A DNA stretch of 64,000 nucleotides from CBDBON01 sp965208395 (GCA_965208395.1 CBDBON010000003.1:1054001-1118000), one strand, 5' to 3'. Shown: positions 1 to 9,283, numbered from the stretch's first letter. Program-made: numbers and translations. The notes: generated by a model from the letters alone, not told the origin.

Positions 1-4
1 GTAG

Positions 5-475
5 ATGGGAGCTATTGAGGACAGGATAAAAGAGCTGGGCCACGAGCTTCCACCGCTCGGCGCGCCCGGCGGCAACTACGTCCCGACGGTCGCCGTGCCC
101 GGCGCGGGGCTGGTGTACACGGCCGGCAACGTGGCGAGGCGCTCCGACGGGACGATGATCACGGGCAAGCTGGGCGGTGACCTGGCTATAGAGCAGGGCT
201 ACGAGGCGGCGCAGGTGACCATGTTGAACCTGCTGGCCGCCCTCAAGGAGGAGCTGGGAGACCTCGACCGGATCACGAGGGTGGTCAAGCTGCTGTGCAT
301 GGTCAACTGCACGCCGGAGTTCGGGGACCAGCCGGCGGTCGCCAACGGCGCGTCCGATCTGCTGGTGGAGCTCTTCGGCGACACCGGCAGACATGCCAGG
401 TCGGCGGTCGGTATGGCCTCCCTACCCGGCGGCGTATGCGTCGAGATCGAGATGATCGTCGCGGTCGACGGGTAA
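5..475 (+). CDS. RidA family protein (YjgF/YER057c/UK114), enamine/imine deaminase-like
   Basis: 156 residues with the RidA fold signature: an N-terminal block containing GLVYTAGN, a middle helix ending in NLLAALKEELGDLD, and the C-terminal block HARSAVGMASLPGG followed by VEIEMIVAV. Family members hydrolyse reactive enamines and imines released by PLP enzymes. The Arg in HARSAVG corresponds to the substrate-carboxylate-binding Arg of active RidA proteins, so deaminase activity is plausible. The longer N-terminus, about 25 residues more than E. coli RidA, fits the YjgH-like subgroup. The ATG lies only 4 bases from the window edge, so an upstream start cannot be excluded. It converges on the binding-protein gene, with a hairpin between them. 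Confidence 0.85.
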   Translation: MGAIEDRIKELGHELPPLGAPGGNYVPTVAVPGAGLVYTAGNVARRSDGTMITGKLGGDLAIEQGYEAAQVTMLNLLAALKEELGDLDRITRVVKLLCMVNCTPEFGDQPAVANGASDLLVELFGDTGRHARSAVGMASLPGGVCVEIEMIVAVDG

Positions 476-497
476 CCCTGACGGGAATCCCTTGCGG

Positions 498-539
498 CTA
501 GAGAGGCCCCGCTGGCATATGCAGGCGGAGCCTCTCTAG
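498..539. terminator. Bidirectional hairpin between convergent genes
   Basis: A 9-bp perfect stem (ctagagagg at 498-506 with its complement at 531-539), extendable by one C-G pair, around a GC-rich loop. It lies between the ends of two convergent genes. There is no long U-run on either side, so it may stop transcription weakly in both directions or protect 3' ends. Confidence 0.6.
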
Positions 540-571
540 TTGCCTTATCAAGAACGGGTGTCTGGAGCGCT

Positions 572-2449
572 CTAGCGGGGGTCCTCGGCCGTCCTCGCCG
601 GGTCAGACCACCACTGGTTGAGGTACATCGGTCCGCCCACAGGAGCGCCGCGCACGTCCACGTCCCTGATGTCCTTGTCGTAGATGCGCAGCTGATAGAA
701 CTGGCCAAAGGGGACCCAGACGGGGTCGGCCCAGGCGAGATCGGCCATCTTCTTGGTGACGGCGAGCTGCTCTTCTCTCGTGGTAGCCGCGACGAATTCC
801 TTCTTCAGCTGCTCCATCTTGTCCCCGGTCTCATACCCTCTCCCGACCGGGTATCCCCAGACACCCACCGCATCGGCTATGTCCTTGTCCTCAGCGTAGG
901 TCCGGAAGGCGACGGCAAACAGGGGGTGGTAGCCGGCGGAGCTGGCCCAAGTGGTGAAGATGTCCCACCCTTCGGCGGTGGCAACGAGCGCGAGTGCGCC
1001 GGCCCAGTCCACCGCCTCGACCTTGACGTTCATGCCCACGTTCTCGAGCGCCTGCTTCAGGGGCAGCACTATCGGGTGGATGGTGGGGAAGTCCGTCGGG
1101 TCTACGATCTTGATCTCCTCGCCAGCGTATCCCGCCTGCTCGAGCAGCGCCCTTGCCCTCTCCGGGTTGTTCTGGTTGTAGAAGTCGGTGTTCGTGGTGG
1201 GCTCTCCCCACGGGGTCCCGCAGTGCATCAGAGCCGGACAGAGGAACCAGAGCGACGAGTCGCCATAGCCCTTCATGATGTTCTCGGCATTGACGGCCGC
1301 CGCGATCGCCTGGCGGACTAGGCTGCCCTTCTCGCTGTAGCCGAGGATCGGGTTGCTGGCGTTCATACCGATGTAGGGCTGCGCCCCGGGGATGCCGATG
1401 TGGACGGCCACCTTATCGGAGTTCTTGATGGCCTCCTCGTAGAAGTCGCCGGAGACCACATCCAGGGCGTCCACAGCTCCGGTGACGACGGCGGCGACGC
1501 GCGTCGCCTGGTCGGGTATCTCCACTATGTTCATCTGGGCGAAGTAGCCGAGCTCGGCGCCGGCCCTGTAGCCGGGCTCCTCCGTCCGGGGCACGTAATC
1601 GTCGAACCGGTCGAAGAATATCTCGTTGCCGGGGTCCCAACTCCTGAACATGTAGGGCGCCGAGCCGTTGAACTCCTGGGCTAGGTCGTCCGGGTACTTT
1701 TCGGCTATGTCCTTCGGCATCATGTTGACCTGCCAGCCGCCTACATAGCCGAGTCCCGTCATCAGGATCCCTGTGGCCTCGCTGAGGTGGATGATGAACG
1801 TGTCGTCGTCTACCTTCTCGAAGCTCTGCCATAGAGGTTCTATGATGGGGGCGAAGCTGGTGTCCCTGCTCATCCAGCGGAAAATGCTGGCCTCGACGTC
1901 CTCGGGAAGCGGCTTGCCGCCCTCGTGCCACTTGCGTCCCTCCCTCAGAACGAAGGTGTAGTGGGCGCCCGAGGAGTCCTCCCTAACCGTCCAGCTGTCG
2001 GCCAGGTCGGGGGATATGACGCCCTCGGCGTCCCACGCAGCCAACAGGTCCTGGAAGTGCCAGTTGATGCCTCTGCCGACGGCGCTCGATGAGAACATCG
2101 AGTCCATGTTGCCGACGGAGCCCTGGGGTACCCATCTGATCACGCCGCCGAACCGATTCTTGTTGAACTTCTCGGAGTCGACGTCGCCGATCTCTTCGCC
2201 GGCCAGTATCTCCGCAATGGAAGAGCCGGGCTTGAACATGGCAACCGGGACCGCGGTGGGTGGGACTGCCGTGGGTGGGACGGCAGTCGGAGCCACGGTC
2301 GGCGCAACTGCGGCCGTGGCGGGTGTGTTGGTTGGCACAGGTGCGACGGTGGGCTCTGCCTCCTCTTCCGCGTCGCCACCGCAAGCGACGGTTACGATTA
2401 GTGTCGCTACAGCGAGTAGTGATAGCAGGTAGACAGAGTGTCTAAGCAT
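572..2449 (-). CDS. ABC transporter substrate-binding lipoprotein, family 5 (peptide/opine/nickel type)
   Basis: 625 residues. A lipoprotein signal peptide ends in VTVAC with the acylated Cys at 23, followed by an acidic and Thr/Pro/Val-rich spacer (about residues 25-70, repeats of TAVPP) typical of Chloroflexota lipoproteins. The rest is a DppA/OppA-like SBP_bac_5 domain: SWTVREDSSG, the ligand-lobe segment YTFVLREGRKWHEG, and a C-terminal QFYQLRIYDKDI. It should sit outside the cytoplasmic membrane and deliver peptides, opines or similar solutes to an ABC permease. No permease gene is visible next to it. It has its own promoter (TTGACA, 17 bp, TATAAG) and an AGGGAG ribosome-binding site, separate from the operon behind it. 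Confidence 0.9.
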   Translation of the reverse strand: MLRHSVYLLSLLAVATLIVTVACGGDAEEEAEPTVAPVPTNTPATAAVAPTVAPTAVPPTAVPPTAVPVAMFKPGSSIAEILAGEEIGDVDSEKFNKNRFGGVIRWVPQGSVGNMDSMFSSSAVGRGINWHFQDLLAAWDAEGVISPDLADSWTVREDSSGAHYTFVLREGRKWHEGGKPLPEDVEASIFRWMSRDTSFAPIIEPLWQSFEKVDDDTFIIHLSEATGILMTGLGYVGGWQVNMMPKDIAEKYPDDLAQEFNGSAPYMFRSWDPGNEIFFDRFDDYVPRTEEPGYRAGAELGYFAQMNIVEIPDQATRVAAVVTGAVDALDVVSGDFYEEAIKNSDKVAVHIGIPGAQPYIGMNASNPILGYSEKGSLVRQAIAAAVNAENIMKGYGDSSLWFLCPALMHCGTPWGEPTTNTDFYNQNNPERARALLEQAGYAGEEIKIVDPTDFPTIHPIVLPLKQALENVGMNVKVEAVDWAGALALVATAEGWDIFTTWASSAGYHPLFAVAFRTYAEDKDIADAVGVWGYPVGRGYETGDKMEQLKKEFVAATTREEQLAVTKKMADLAWADPVWVPFGQFYQLRIYDKDIRDVDVRGAPVGGPMYLNQWWSDPARTAEDPR

Positions 2450-2479
2450 ATTGCCCTCCCTTATTCGTTCCTATCCGCC

Positions 2480-2508
2480 CTTATATATGAAGATCACGCC
2501 GATGTCAA
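2480..2508 (-). promoter_or_regulatory. Sigma-70-type promoter of the family-5 binding protein
   Basis: On the minus strand TTGACA (2508-2503), a 17-bp spacer, then TATAAG (2485-2480). The ATG is about 31 bases downstream with AGGGAG in between. The -35 is a perfect match and the -10 is 5/6. Confidence 0.75.
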
Positions 2509-2646
2509 GAAACGCTTGACAGTTCAGACTCGATGAGACGAAGGCGGCAGTGTTCCACTGAGGATGGAAGAGGCTCTCAATCATCCCCGGTTCTGCGTGG
2601 GAAGATTGAGATGGGGATTCCCATCGCCCCAACTCGAACAGCTGCT

Positions 2647-4941
2647 TCAGCCGTCGCCGGCAGGATTCGGGATGGGGTCCTCGGAGGAGAACCTCTTCAG
2701 CACGTTCCCCGTGATCCGAGATACGGTGTTGTCGTAGTCGTTGTGGGATAGAGAGCCGCACCATGCGATGGAGCCGACGGAGAAGACCGCGCCGCCCTCC
2801 CGCGTTTCGAAGTAGACCATATCGGCCCTGACGAGAGGGTGGACTGTGCCGCCCTGGCGGGAGTCGCTGGCGAGCAACTCCTCGACACAGTGCTGGTATC
2901 CGTCCGAGAATCCCCCCGCGGTTGCGACGACGAGGGCATGGGGAGGTGTGCCCAGGGCAGTATCGGCGCGGTCAAGCTCGTGGCCCGCCGCCCCTCCCAT
3001 TATCAGGCCGGCGTCTCCTATCGGCTCGTCGTCCCCGATACCCTCGAATATGAAGTCCGCGCGCGGATCGAAGCTGTCCCTTCCCCGACGATAGGGCTGG
3101 CTTTCGCTCGGCCCCTGTGCGGTGAATCCGACGCCAGTGACGCGCTGCGGGGCGCGGTTCCTGAAGCGCCACAGTCCACCGAGCTCCCCGGTAGTGCTGT
3201 GGTAGTACTCGCCCGGATCGGCCTCGTAGGCGCCCGTCCCGTGCCACCGCCTGACTTCGATCACGTGGGGGCGCATCGGATCGAAGGAGGTCACCCAGTA
3301 GAAGCCGTTGCCCCCGAGGTACATGAGGCGCCCGCCGTTGGAGAGGTAGGACTCGAGGGCGTCGAGCATCTGAGCAGACCAGTACTCCGGGTGCGACCCG
3401 GTCACGACGACAGGGTAGCGGGCCAGCAGCTCCTCTCCCTCGAGGTGGAGGTCTCCGTCGGTGGCAACGTCGAACTGGTAGCCCTTCTCCTCCATCCAGT
3501 CGACCAGGTATAAATCGGCGGTGAACTGGTGGGGATGTGAGTCGACCCCGTCGACGAACAGCGTGCGCGGCCAATCATACTTCGGCCGCAGGCTGGCGAT
3601 GGGCCGCAGGGCCGACGAGTAGAAGACGCCGCTACCGTCGGCGTGGCGGTCGTAGAGGCTGAGCAGCCGGTTCTCGACGATGTATCTATCCTGGACCTGT
3701 ACCGGGTATGGGACTTCCCTGCCCATGACCATGGAGACGCGCTCAAGCGCCTCGGGGTTCTCGAAGAAGTGGGCATTGGCGTAGGCGAGGTAGCTGGCGG
3801 TCGGAGCGAGGAAGAGGATTGGAGCGGAGGAGGTCCCCCTCCTGGGCCGCACGAAGAAGGGGACATAGTCCTCTCCTCCTTCACCTTCGTCGACCCGGAG
3901 GCGGGCGGCGTAGACCCCGCTTCTCATGGTGTCCGATATCTCGAGCTCGAAGTCGACCTCCCAGCAGGCGTCCTCGAGGTCGTCGTCGTGGAAGTAGAGG
4001 GCGGCGTACTCGTCGGGAGCGTGGTTGAAGTTGATCTCGTTCCCGCTGAAGTTGTGGCCGGTGACCGCCCTGCCGGGCATGTTGATCGCCGTGCCATGCA
4101 GCCCATTGGGCGACGCGTCAGTCACCGTCGCCGATGTGAAGTCGCGCGCAAAGTCCCACCGGGCGACGGCCTCCTCAAGTATCGCCGGCTTCCGCTCCCG
4201 GCGAAGGGACTGGACCTCATCGGCGGTGAGCGCACGGTCGAAGATGCAGGGGCCGTCGATCTTGCCGTTGTAGTGGCCTGAGACGCGAGCTGTCTCCATC
4301 TTGTCGCCGTCCCAGTAGGCCGCCATCAGCAGTGGAGCGTCGTTCACGGAGGGAGCCGCGGTCTTCACGACGGCGTCGATTGAGCCGTGCGACTCGTCGT
4401 CCGGCCATAAACCTGACGGCTCCTGGTAGAGCCGGACCCTGCCCGCTCCCGCGTCGTAGACTCCGGCGACGAAATACCACTGCGACTCTCTAAGCGGCGT
4501 TCCAGTGCTGTGTCTTTCGACGCGCCCCTCTCCATCCCCGATCCAGATGGCGAGGGAGCCCCCTTCGTCTATCAAGAGACCGTAGCCGGCGCCGGAGGGG
4601 GCGCACCACTTCGCGAGCAGTCCCTGGACGCCCTTCCGGGGGAGCGTGGGATAGATCCACGCCTGGAGAGTGAAGCTGCCGGTGAGCCGAAGGGCGGGCT
4701 GATCCGGGACGATCACGTAGGAGCCGGAGTCGATCCGCTGCCTTCTGCCAGGGTACCGGCCATCGATGGGAGTCCGGACGGGCTGCGCTTTGAAGCCGGG
4801 CCCCGCCGGGTCTTCGTCGCCTTGGATCAGCCGTACGACGTCAGCTTCGTAGCTCGGCGCCTCGCAGCTGACCATGACCCGGATCGACTCTCCGGGTTGG
4901 ACGCTGAGCCTGTCGGTGTAGCCAACGACTCTCATCGACAT
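2647..4941 (-). CDS. N,N-dimethylformamidase large-subunit-like protein with LamG domain
   Basis: 764 residues. Residues ~1-60 are a beta-sandwich start (VVGYTDRLSVQPGE). About 80-260 is a LamG/concanavalin-like domain (GSFTLQAWIYP, DGPCIFDRALTADEV). The C-terminal half is the dimethylformamidase beta-subunit domain: ADLYLVDWMEEKGYQFDV, VTGSHPEYWS, LMYLGGNGFYW. Known members with small subunits hydrolyse N,N-dimethylformamide to dimethylamine and formate; most genomic homologues have unknown amide substrates. No small-subunit gene is seen nearby. It is the last gene of the minus-strand operon that includes a DAO oxidoreductase, aminotransferase, SDR and lactonase, suggesting breakdown of an N-substituted amide or amine. 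The substrate is an inference. Confidence 0.8.
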   Translation of the reverse strand: MSMRVVGYTDRLSVQPGESIRVMVSCEAPSYEADVVRLIQGDEDPAGPGFKAQPVRTPIDGRYPGRRQRIDSGSYVIVPDQPALRLTGSFTLQAWIYPTLPRKGVQGLLAKWCAPSGAGYGLLIDEGGSLAIWIGDGEGRVERHSTGTPLRESQWYFVAGVYDAGAGRVRLYQEPSGLWPDDESHGSIDAVVKTAAPSVNDAPLLMAAYWDGDKMETARVSGHYNGKIDGPCIFDRALTADEVQSLRRERKPAILEEAVARWDFARDFTSATVTDASPNGLHGTAINMPGRAVTGHNFSGNEINFNHAPDEYAALYFHDDDLEDACWEVDFELEISDTMRSGVYAARLRVDEGEGGEDYVPFFVRPRRGTSSAPILFLAPTASYLAYANAHFFENPEALERVSMVMGREVPYPVQVQDRYIVENRLLSLYDRHADGSGVFYSSALRPIASLRPKYDWPRTLFVDGVDSHPHQFTADLYLVDWMEEKGYQFDVATDGDLHLEGEELLARYPVVVTGSHPEYWSAQMLDALESYLSNGGRLMYLGGNGFYWVTSFDPMRPHVIEVRRWHGTGAYEADPGEYYHSTTGELGGLWRFRNRAPQRVTGVGFTAQGPSESQPYRRGRDSFDPRADFIFEGIGDDEPIGDAGLIMGGAAGHELDRADTALGTPPHALVVATAGGFSDGYQHCVEELLASDSRQGGTVHPLVRADMVYFETREGGAVFSVGSIAWCGSLSHNDYDNTVSRITGNVLKRFSSEDPIPNPAGDG

Positions 4942-5000
4942 CGGCGCACCCTGAACCTATCGGCTGATGGGCCGGACGATAACACCGGCTGCCGGTGTGG

Positions 5001-5912
5001 TCAACCGAGTCGACTACGGAGGCGCGCGGCGCCGGGCGGTTCGATCCCGGGCGTATCCATGTGCAGGCTGTAGACGGACGTGCGCGCGGTGAAGAGCATC
5101 GTCCGGTTGTCGGGACCGCCCCATGCACAGTTGGCGGGAAGCTCGGGCAGCCTGATCAACCCGAGATGGTTGCCGACGGGATCGAACACCCAGCAGCCGG
5201 CGGGACCGGTGCAGTAGACGCGCCCCTCCAAGTCCACCTTCATCCCATCGGGCACCCCCTCATCCGCAGAAGACATCTCGGCGAAGACCCGATTGTTGTC
5301 CAGGGTCCCGTCCGCGCTGACGTCGAATACGCGGATGAGCTGGTGCCTGCACACCTCTCCTCGCTCCTTGGCCTCGGCACATCGCATGTCGAGCCGGGTG
5401 ATCGCCACGTAGAGGAGGGTCTCGTCGGGAGAGAAGGCGAGTCCGTTGGGGTATTCGGCCTCCTTCGTGGCGATGGCCGTCGAGCCGTCGGGGGCGATGA
5501 GGTGGATGCCGCTGTAGCCGAGCTCGCGTTCCTCAGGTGCAAGGCGCCCCGCGGGGTCGGTGAAGTATATGGTCCCATCTGAGCGGGCTACCACATCGTT
5601 GGGCCGGTTGAGACGCCTGTTGCCCAGGCGCTCTACGAGGGGGGTGTAGGCACCGTCTCCCTCACGGCGCACGACGCGCCGGTTCTCCCCTTCGCAGATG
5701 ATCAGCCGGCCCTGCAGGTCGAAGGTCATCCCGTTGGAGCCGCCGCTGTCGCGTCTGATCGTCTCGACATCGCCGCCGGGAGTCATCCGGTGAATGGTGT
5801 TGCCGTAGACGTCGACGAAGAGCCAGTGTCCGTCCGGGTGCCACAGAGGCCCTTCGGTGAACTCGAAGCCGGTAGCCAGCTGCTCCGGTATATTTCCGGT
5901 CGAGTATGTCAA
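5001..5912 (-). CDS. SMP-30/gluconolactonase/LRE family protein
   Basis: 303 residues forming a six-bladed propeller. Metal-binding and lactonase hallmarks are visible: FTEGPLWHPDG (Glu ligand), SNGMTFDLQGRLIICE, LNRPNDVVARSDGTIYFTDP, YPNGLAFSPDE (Asn ligand) and DGMKVDLEG (Asp ligand). Such enzymes open sugar-acid or other lactones with Ca2+ or Zn2+. It is 30 bases downstream of the SDR gene and 59 upstream of the dimethylformamidase-like gene, so probably co-transcribed. A plausible role is hydrolysis of a lactone made by the neighbouring dehydrogenase; this comes from context only. Confidence 0.88.
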   Translation of the reverse strand: MTYSTGNIPEQLATGFEFTEGPLWHPDGHWLFVDVYGNTIHRMTPGGDVETIRRDSGGSNGMTFDLQGRLIICEGENRRVVRREGDGAYTPLVERLGNRRLNRPNDVVARSDGTIYFTDPAGRLAPEERELGYSGIHLIAPDGSTAIATKEAEYPNGLAFSPDETLLYVAITRLDMRCAEAKERGEVCRHQLIRVFDVSADGTLDNNRVFAEMSSADEGVPDGMKVDLEGRVYCTGPAGCWVFDPVGNHLGLIRLPELPANCAWGGPDNRTMLFTARTSVYSLHMDTPGIEPPGAARLRSRLG

Positions 5913-5942
5913 ACCCCAGTTTGCCCCCGGGCCTATCCAGCC

Positions 5943-6716
5943 CTACCGGGCCGTGATGCCGCCGTCGATGATGAGCTCTGCTCCCGTGACGAACGAAGAT
6001 TCGTCCGAAGCGAGATACAGGATGGCGTGGGCGATGTCGTCGGCGGTGCCGAACCGGCCGGCCGGGATCTGGGCGAGCATGGCGTCGCGTCTCTCTGGAT
6101 CGGCGGAGAGCACGCCGCTGCCCATCGGTGTCAGGCAGGGCCCTGGATGTATCGAGTTGACCCTGATGCCGTCCCTGGCGTACTGGATGGCTGCCGACTT
6201 GGTGAAGATGCGGACGGCGCCCTTGGAGGCGGAGTAGGAGGGAGAACCTGGGCTTCCGACGATCCCGTAGAAGGAGGAGATGTTGACGATGGAGCCGCCT
6301 CCGGCCCTCCGCATCTCCGGGACGGCGTGCTTGGCGCCAAGGAAGACTCCCTTCGCGTTGACCGCCATGTGGGCGTCCCACGTCTCAACCGTGGACCGCT
6401 CCATGTTGTCGGTACCGGGAATGCCGGCGTTGTTGACCAGGACGTCGAGGCGTCCGAAGCTGGACAAGGTCTTGTTCACGGCGCGCCTCCAGTCCTGCTC
6501 GCGGGTCACGTCGAGATGCACGAACAGGGCGTTGCCTCCGCTCTCCTTGATCTGGGCGGCGGTCTCAAGGCCCGCCCGATCGTCGATGTCGCCCAAGACC
6601 ACCTTCGCGCCCTCGCGCACGAATAGCCAGGCAGCGGCCCCGCCGAAGCCCATAGTCTCCCCTCGGACGCCGTTAGCGGCGCCGGTGATAATGGCGGTCT
6701 TGCCTGCCAGGCGCAT
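5943..6716 (-). CDS. SDR family oxidoreductase with expanded glycine loop
   Basis: 257 residues, classical short-chain dehydrogenase. NNAG is at 95-98, the catalytic Ser148-Tyr161-Lys165 set is present (NISS, YSASK), and IDGG lies near the C-terminus. The cofactor loop is odd: the usual TGxxxGIG at residues 11-18 is replaced by a longer run (TGAANGVRGETMGFGGA, 11-27), about 5-6 residues more than normal. Asp43-Asp45 after the second strand suggest NAD(H). It lies mid-operon, 21 bases after the aminotransferase gene. Substrate unknown; a hydroxyl or lactol of the compound handled by its neighbours is likely. Confidence 0.88.
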   Translation of the reverse strand: MRLAGKTAIITGAANGVRGETMGFGGAAAWLFVREGAKVVLGDIDDRAGLETAAQIKESGGNALFVHLDVTREQDWRRAVNKTLSSFGRLDVLVNNAGIPGTDNMERSTVETWDAHMAVNAKGVFLGAKHAVPEMRRAGGGSIVNISSFYGIVGSPGSPSYSASKGAVRIFTKSAAIQYARDGIRVNSIHPGPCLTPMGSGVLSADPERRDAMLAQIPAGRFGTADDIAHAILYLASDESSFVTGAELIIDGGITAR

Positions 6717-6737
6717 CTGTGTCCCAGATTTCGCTCG

Positions 6738-8057
6738 TTAGGTTACGACCCCCTCCTCACGTAAACTGGCGAGGGCTCTCTCGAAGGCTTCGACGGTGCG
6801 GTCGATCTGCTCCTCGGTATGGACGGCGGAGACCATGAAGCCGCGTCCGCCGCTCATCATCTCGACGCCCTCGTTGAGCATGGCCATGCGGAGCATGTTG
6901 ACACGCTCGGACTCGGTGGCCTCCTCTATCTCGCTGTGCGGCAGGGTGCATATGCCGCCGCCGCAGGTGCACTCGACTCCGAGGACGAGGTGGACCATCG
7001 ACGCGATCCCGTGGACGTGTCCCGACACCTCCATCTTCATCAGCGCGTCGTTGAGGCCGCGCTTGAGACGCTCGGCCATAGCGTCGGCCCGCTCGTTGAC
7101 GGGCTCGTTTGCGACGAGCTCCAGGCTGGCGATTCCGGCGGCAGAGACGAGAGGATTGCCGTTGAAGGTGCCGGAGTTGAGAACCAGTAGCGAGTCGTCC
7201 CGCGAGGCCATCAGGTCCAGTATCTCCGCCCTGCCCCCGACGGCCCCGCCGGCGAGACCGCCGCCCGCCACCTTCGACAGCGTGGTCAAGTCGGGCAGAA
7301 CGCCGAACCTCTCCTGGGCGCCTCCGCGGGAGGCCCGAAAGCCTGTGATCACCTCGTCCATGATCATCACGACGCCGTGCCTGGCCGTCAGGTCGCGCAG
7401 GTCGTGCAGAAACTGCGGATTGGGCAGGGGGAACTGGCCCCAGTGGGCTCCGGTGGGCTCGAGGATGATGGCCGCTACGTCGTCATCCTCTTCGAGCAGT
7501 CTCTCGACGGCCGCGATGTCAGGCTCCAAGACTACAACCGTGGAGAGGGCCTCGTCCGGTATGCCGGCGGTCGTAGCGCGGTCGGACTCGGGCGCCACGT
7601 AGTCGTGCCAGCCGTGGAAGTGCCGTTGGAACTTGGCGATCCTCCTCTTGCCGGTATAGGCCCTCGCAAGGCGGAGCGCGAGATACGTGGTCTCGGTACC
7701 TGATGCGGTGAGGCGTACGCGCTCCGCGGAGGGGATGAGCTCCTTGATGAGCTCAGCCCATCGGATAGCCAGCCGATTTGAGAGCAGGTGCATGCCCTGC
7801 CCCACCTGCCCACGGACCGCGTCGGCTATCGCGGGATGGTCGTGCCCCAAGAGCAGGGCACCGCTCCCCATCAGATAGTCGATGATCTCGTTGCCGTCCA
7901 GGTCGCGCTTGATCGCACCCTGTGCCGAATCGACGTATACGGGAAAGGGATCGGGCGGACGGTAGATGTCCCCGCCGGGCATGACCTGGCGCGCCTCTCC
8001 ATGGAGCTCGGCCGACTTCGGGAACCTCTGGATATAGCGTTCGAGTATGGCGTTCAT
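6738..8057 (-). CDS. Class III aminotransferase (glutamate-1-semialdehyde aminomutase-like)
   Basis: 439 residues, PLP fold type I. The N-terminal MPGGD and GNEIIDYLMGSGALLLGH segments and the SGTETTYLALRLAR block (119-132) resemble HemL and related class III enzymes. Asp234 in the MDEV motif contacts the pyridine nitrogen and Lys262 in TLSKVAGGG is the Schiff-base lysine. A Cys/Gly-rich insertion (ECTCGGGICTLPHSE, about residues 360-375) is unusual for the family. In a catabolic operon beside a DAO oxidoreductase it is more likely an amino-group transferase or mutase than the haem-pathway enzyme. It starts 18 bases after the DAO gene. Confidence 0.87.
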   Translation of the reverse strand: MNAILERYIQRFPKSAELHGEARQVMPGGDIYRPPDPFPVYVDSAQGAIKRDLDGNEIIDYLMGSGALLLGHDHPAIADAVRGQVGQGMHLLSNRLAIRWAELIKELIPSAERVRLTASGTETTYLALRLARAYTGKRRIAKFQRHFHGWHDYVAPESDRATTAGIPDEALSTVVVLEPDIAAVERLLEEDDDVAAIILEPTGAHWGQFPLPNPQFLHDLRDLTARHGVVMIMDEVITGFRASRGGAQERFGVLPDLTTLSKVAGGGLAGGAVGGRAEILDLMASRDDSLLVLNSGTFNGNPLVSAAGIASLELVANEPVNERADAMAERLKRGLNDALMKMEVSGHVHGIASMVHLVLGVECTCGGGICTLPHSEIEEATESERVNMLRMAMLNEGVEMMSGGRGFMVSAVHTEEQIDRTVEAFERALASLREEGVVT

Positions 8058-8075
8058 GCCTCTCTCCTTCGCTCT

Positions 8076-9242
8076 CTAGGCGAGCACTGCCATCCTGTAC
8101 CTGGACGACAGCAGCCTCCCCTCTCTGAAGCGGTTGAGGTCGAGCATCGAGATGTCTACGGAGCTCGCCCTTCCCTCTGTAATCAGCTCCGCCATCACGA
8201 CTCCGATCATCGGCGAGAGCTTGAAGCCGTGGCCGCTGAATCCCACCGCGCAGTAGAGCCCCTCCATGCCCTCGACCCCATCGAGCACGGGGTGCCAGTC
8301 GGGCGTGATGGTGAACAGGCCGGACCAGCCGCCGCGAAATCGCGCTCCGGCGGTGGAGGGGATGCGCTTCGCGAGTCCCTCCATCCCTATCTGGACCATC
8401 TCCATGTCGACGCCCTGGTTGTACTCGTCCGGCCCCACGGACTCGTCCTCGCCTACCCCGACGATCGTGATGTTGCCGACATCCGGGCGTGTGGAGAGGT
8501 CGTTGACGATGTCTCCGACGATGGGGTGACCATCGGCCGTATCGTCCGGTCTCTCGACCATGACGAGCTGGTGTCTGACGGTGCTAAGGGGAACGTCCAC
8601 ACCGGTCCGATCCAGCAGGGGCCTGGACCAGGGGCCAGCGGCAACGACTGCAAGCGGCGTCGATACCGTCCCGTTGGAGGTCGTCACCCCCGTCACCCTC
8701 CCGCCGGCTGTCTCGACTCCGGTGACCGTCACGCCGGTTGACACGGCCGCTCCCATGTCGCGAGCGCGGTTCGCATAGCCGGTCGTGAGCAGGTGGGGGT
8801 CTGCGTAGCCCGACTCGGGCTCGTAGGCGAAGGTCTCGTCCTCTTCCGCCGCCAGGAGCGGCGATATACGCCGCGCCTCGTCCGGCGATACGACGTCGGC
8901 GCGGATGCCGAGGCGCTGGTGCATTGCAACGTTGCCGACCAGCGCGTCCCGATCGTCCTCTTCGACCGCCAGAAAGTAGCCGGTACGGACGTACCCGGAC
9001 GGGCTTCCCGTCACCTGCTCGAACTCCCTGAAGATGGGCAGGCTCTGCCACGCCAGCTGCGCGGTCACCTCGTTCGAGTAGTGCATCCTGAGGATGGCCT
9101 GTGATCGGCTGGTGGAGCCCGAGCCCAGCTCGTTCTGCTCGAGGAGCACCGTGTCTGTCACTCCCCGGGCGGCGAGGTTGTAGAGGATGCTGCAGCCCAT
9201 GACGCCGCCGCCTATGACGACAGCTTCCGCCGTCCTCCTCAT
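8076..9242 (-). CDS. FAD-dependent oxidoreductase, DAO/glycine-sarcosine oxidase family
   Basis: 388 residues. The N-terminal dinucleotide motif GGGVMGCSILYNLA (11-24) binds FAD, followed by TVLLEQNELGSGSTSRS, which places the Glu contacting the AMP ribose and the segment near the flavin. The C-terminal GFSGHGFKLSPMIG is the conserved flavin/substrate segment of sarcosine and dimethylglycine oxidases/dehydrogenases. It probably oxidises an N-methyl or secondary amine of an amino acid. It is the first gene of the operon; the leader contains an inverted repeat (9284-9311). Confidence 0.88.
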   Translation of the reverse strand: MRRTAEAVVIGGGVMGCSILYNLAARGVTDTVLLEQNELGSGSTSRSQAILRMHYSNEVTAQLAWQSLPIFREFEQVTGSPSGYVRTGYFLAVEEDDRDALVGNVAMHQRLGIRADVVSPDEARRISPLLAAEEDETFAYEPESGYADPHLLTTGYANRARDMGAAVSTGVTVTGVETAGGRVTGVTTSNGTVSTPLAVVAAGPWSRPLLDRTGVDVPLSTVRHQLVMVERPDDTADGHPIVGDIVNDLSTRPDVGNITIVGVGEDESVGPDEYNQGVDMEMVQIGMEGLAKRIPSTAGARFRGGWSGLFTITPDWHPVLDGVEGMEGLYCAVGFSGHGFKLSPMIGVVMAELITEGRASSVDISMLDLNRFREGRLLSSRYRMAVLA

Positions 9243-9283
9243 ATCGCTTCTCCCTGCCCGCGGGGTCTCTATGGGCCCCGATC

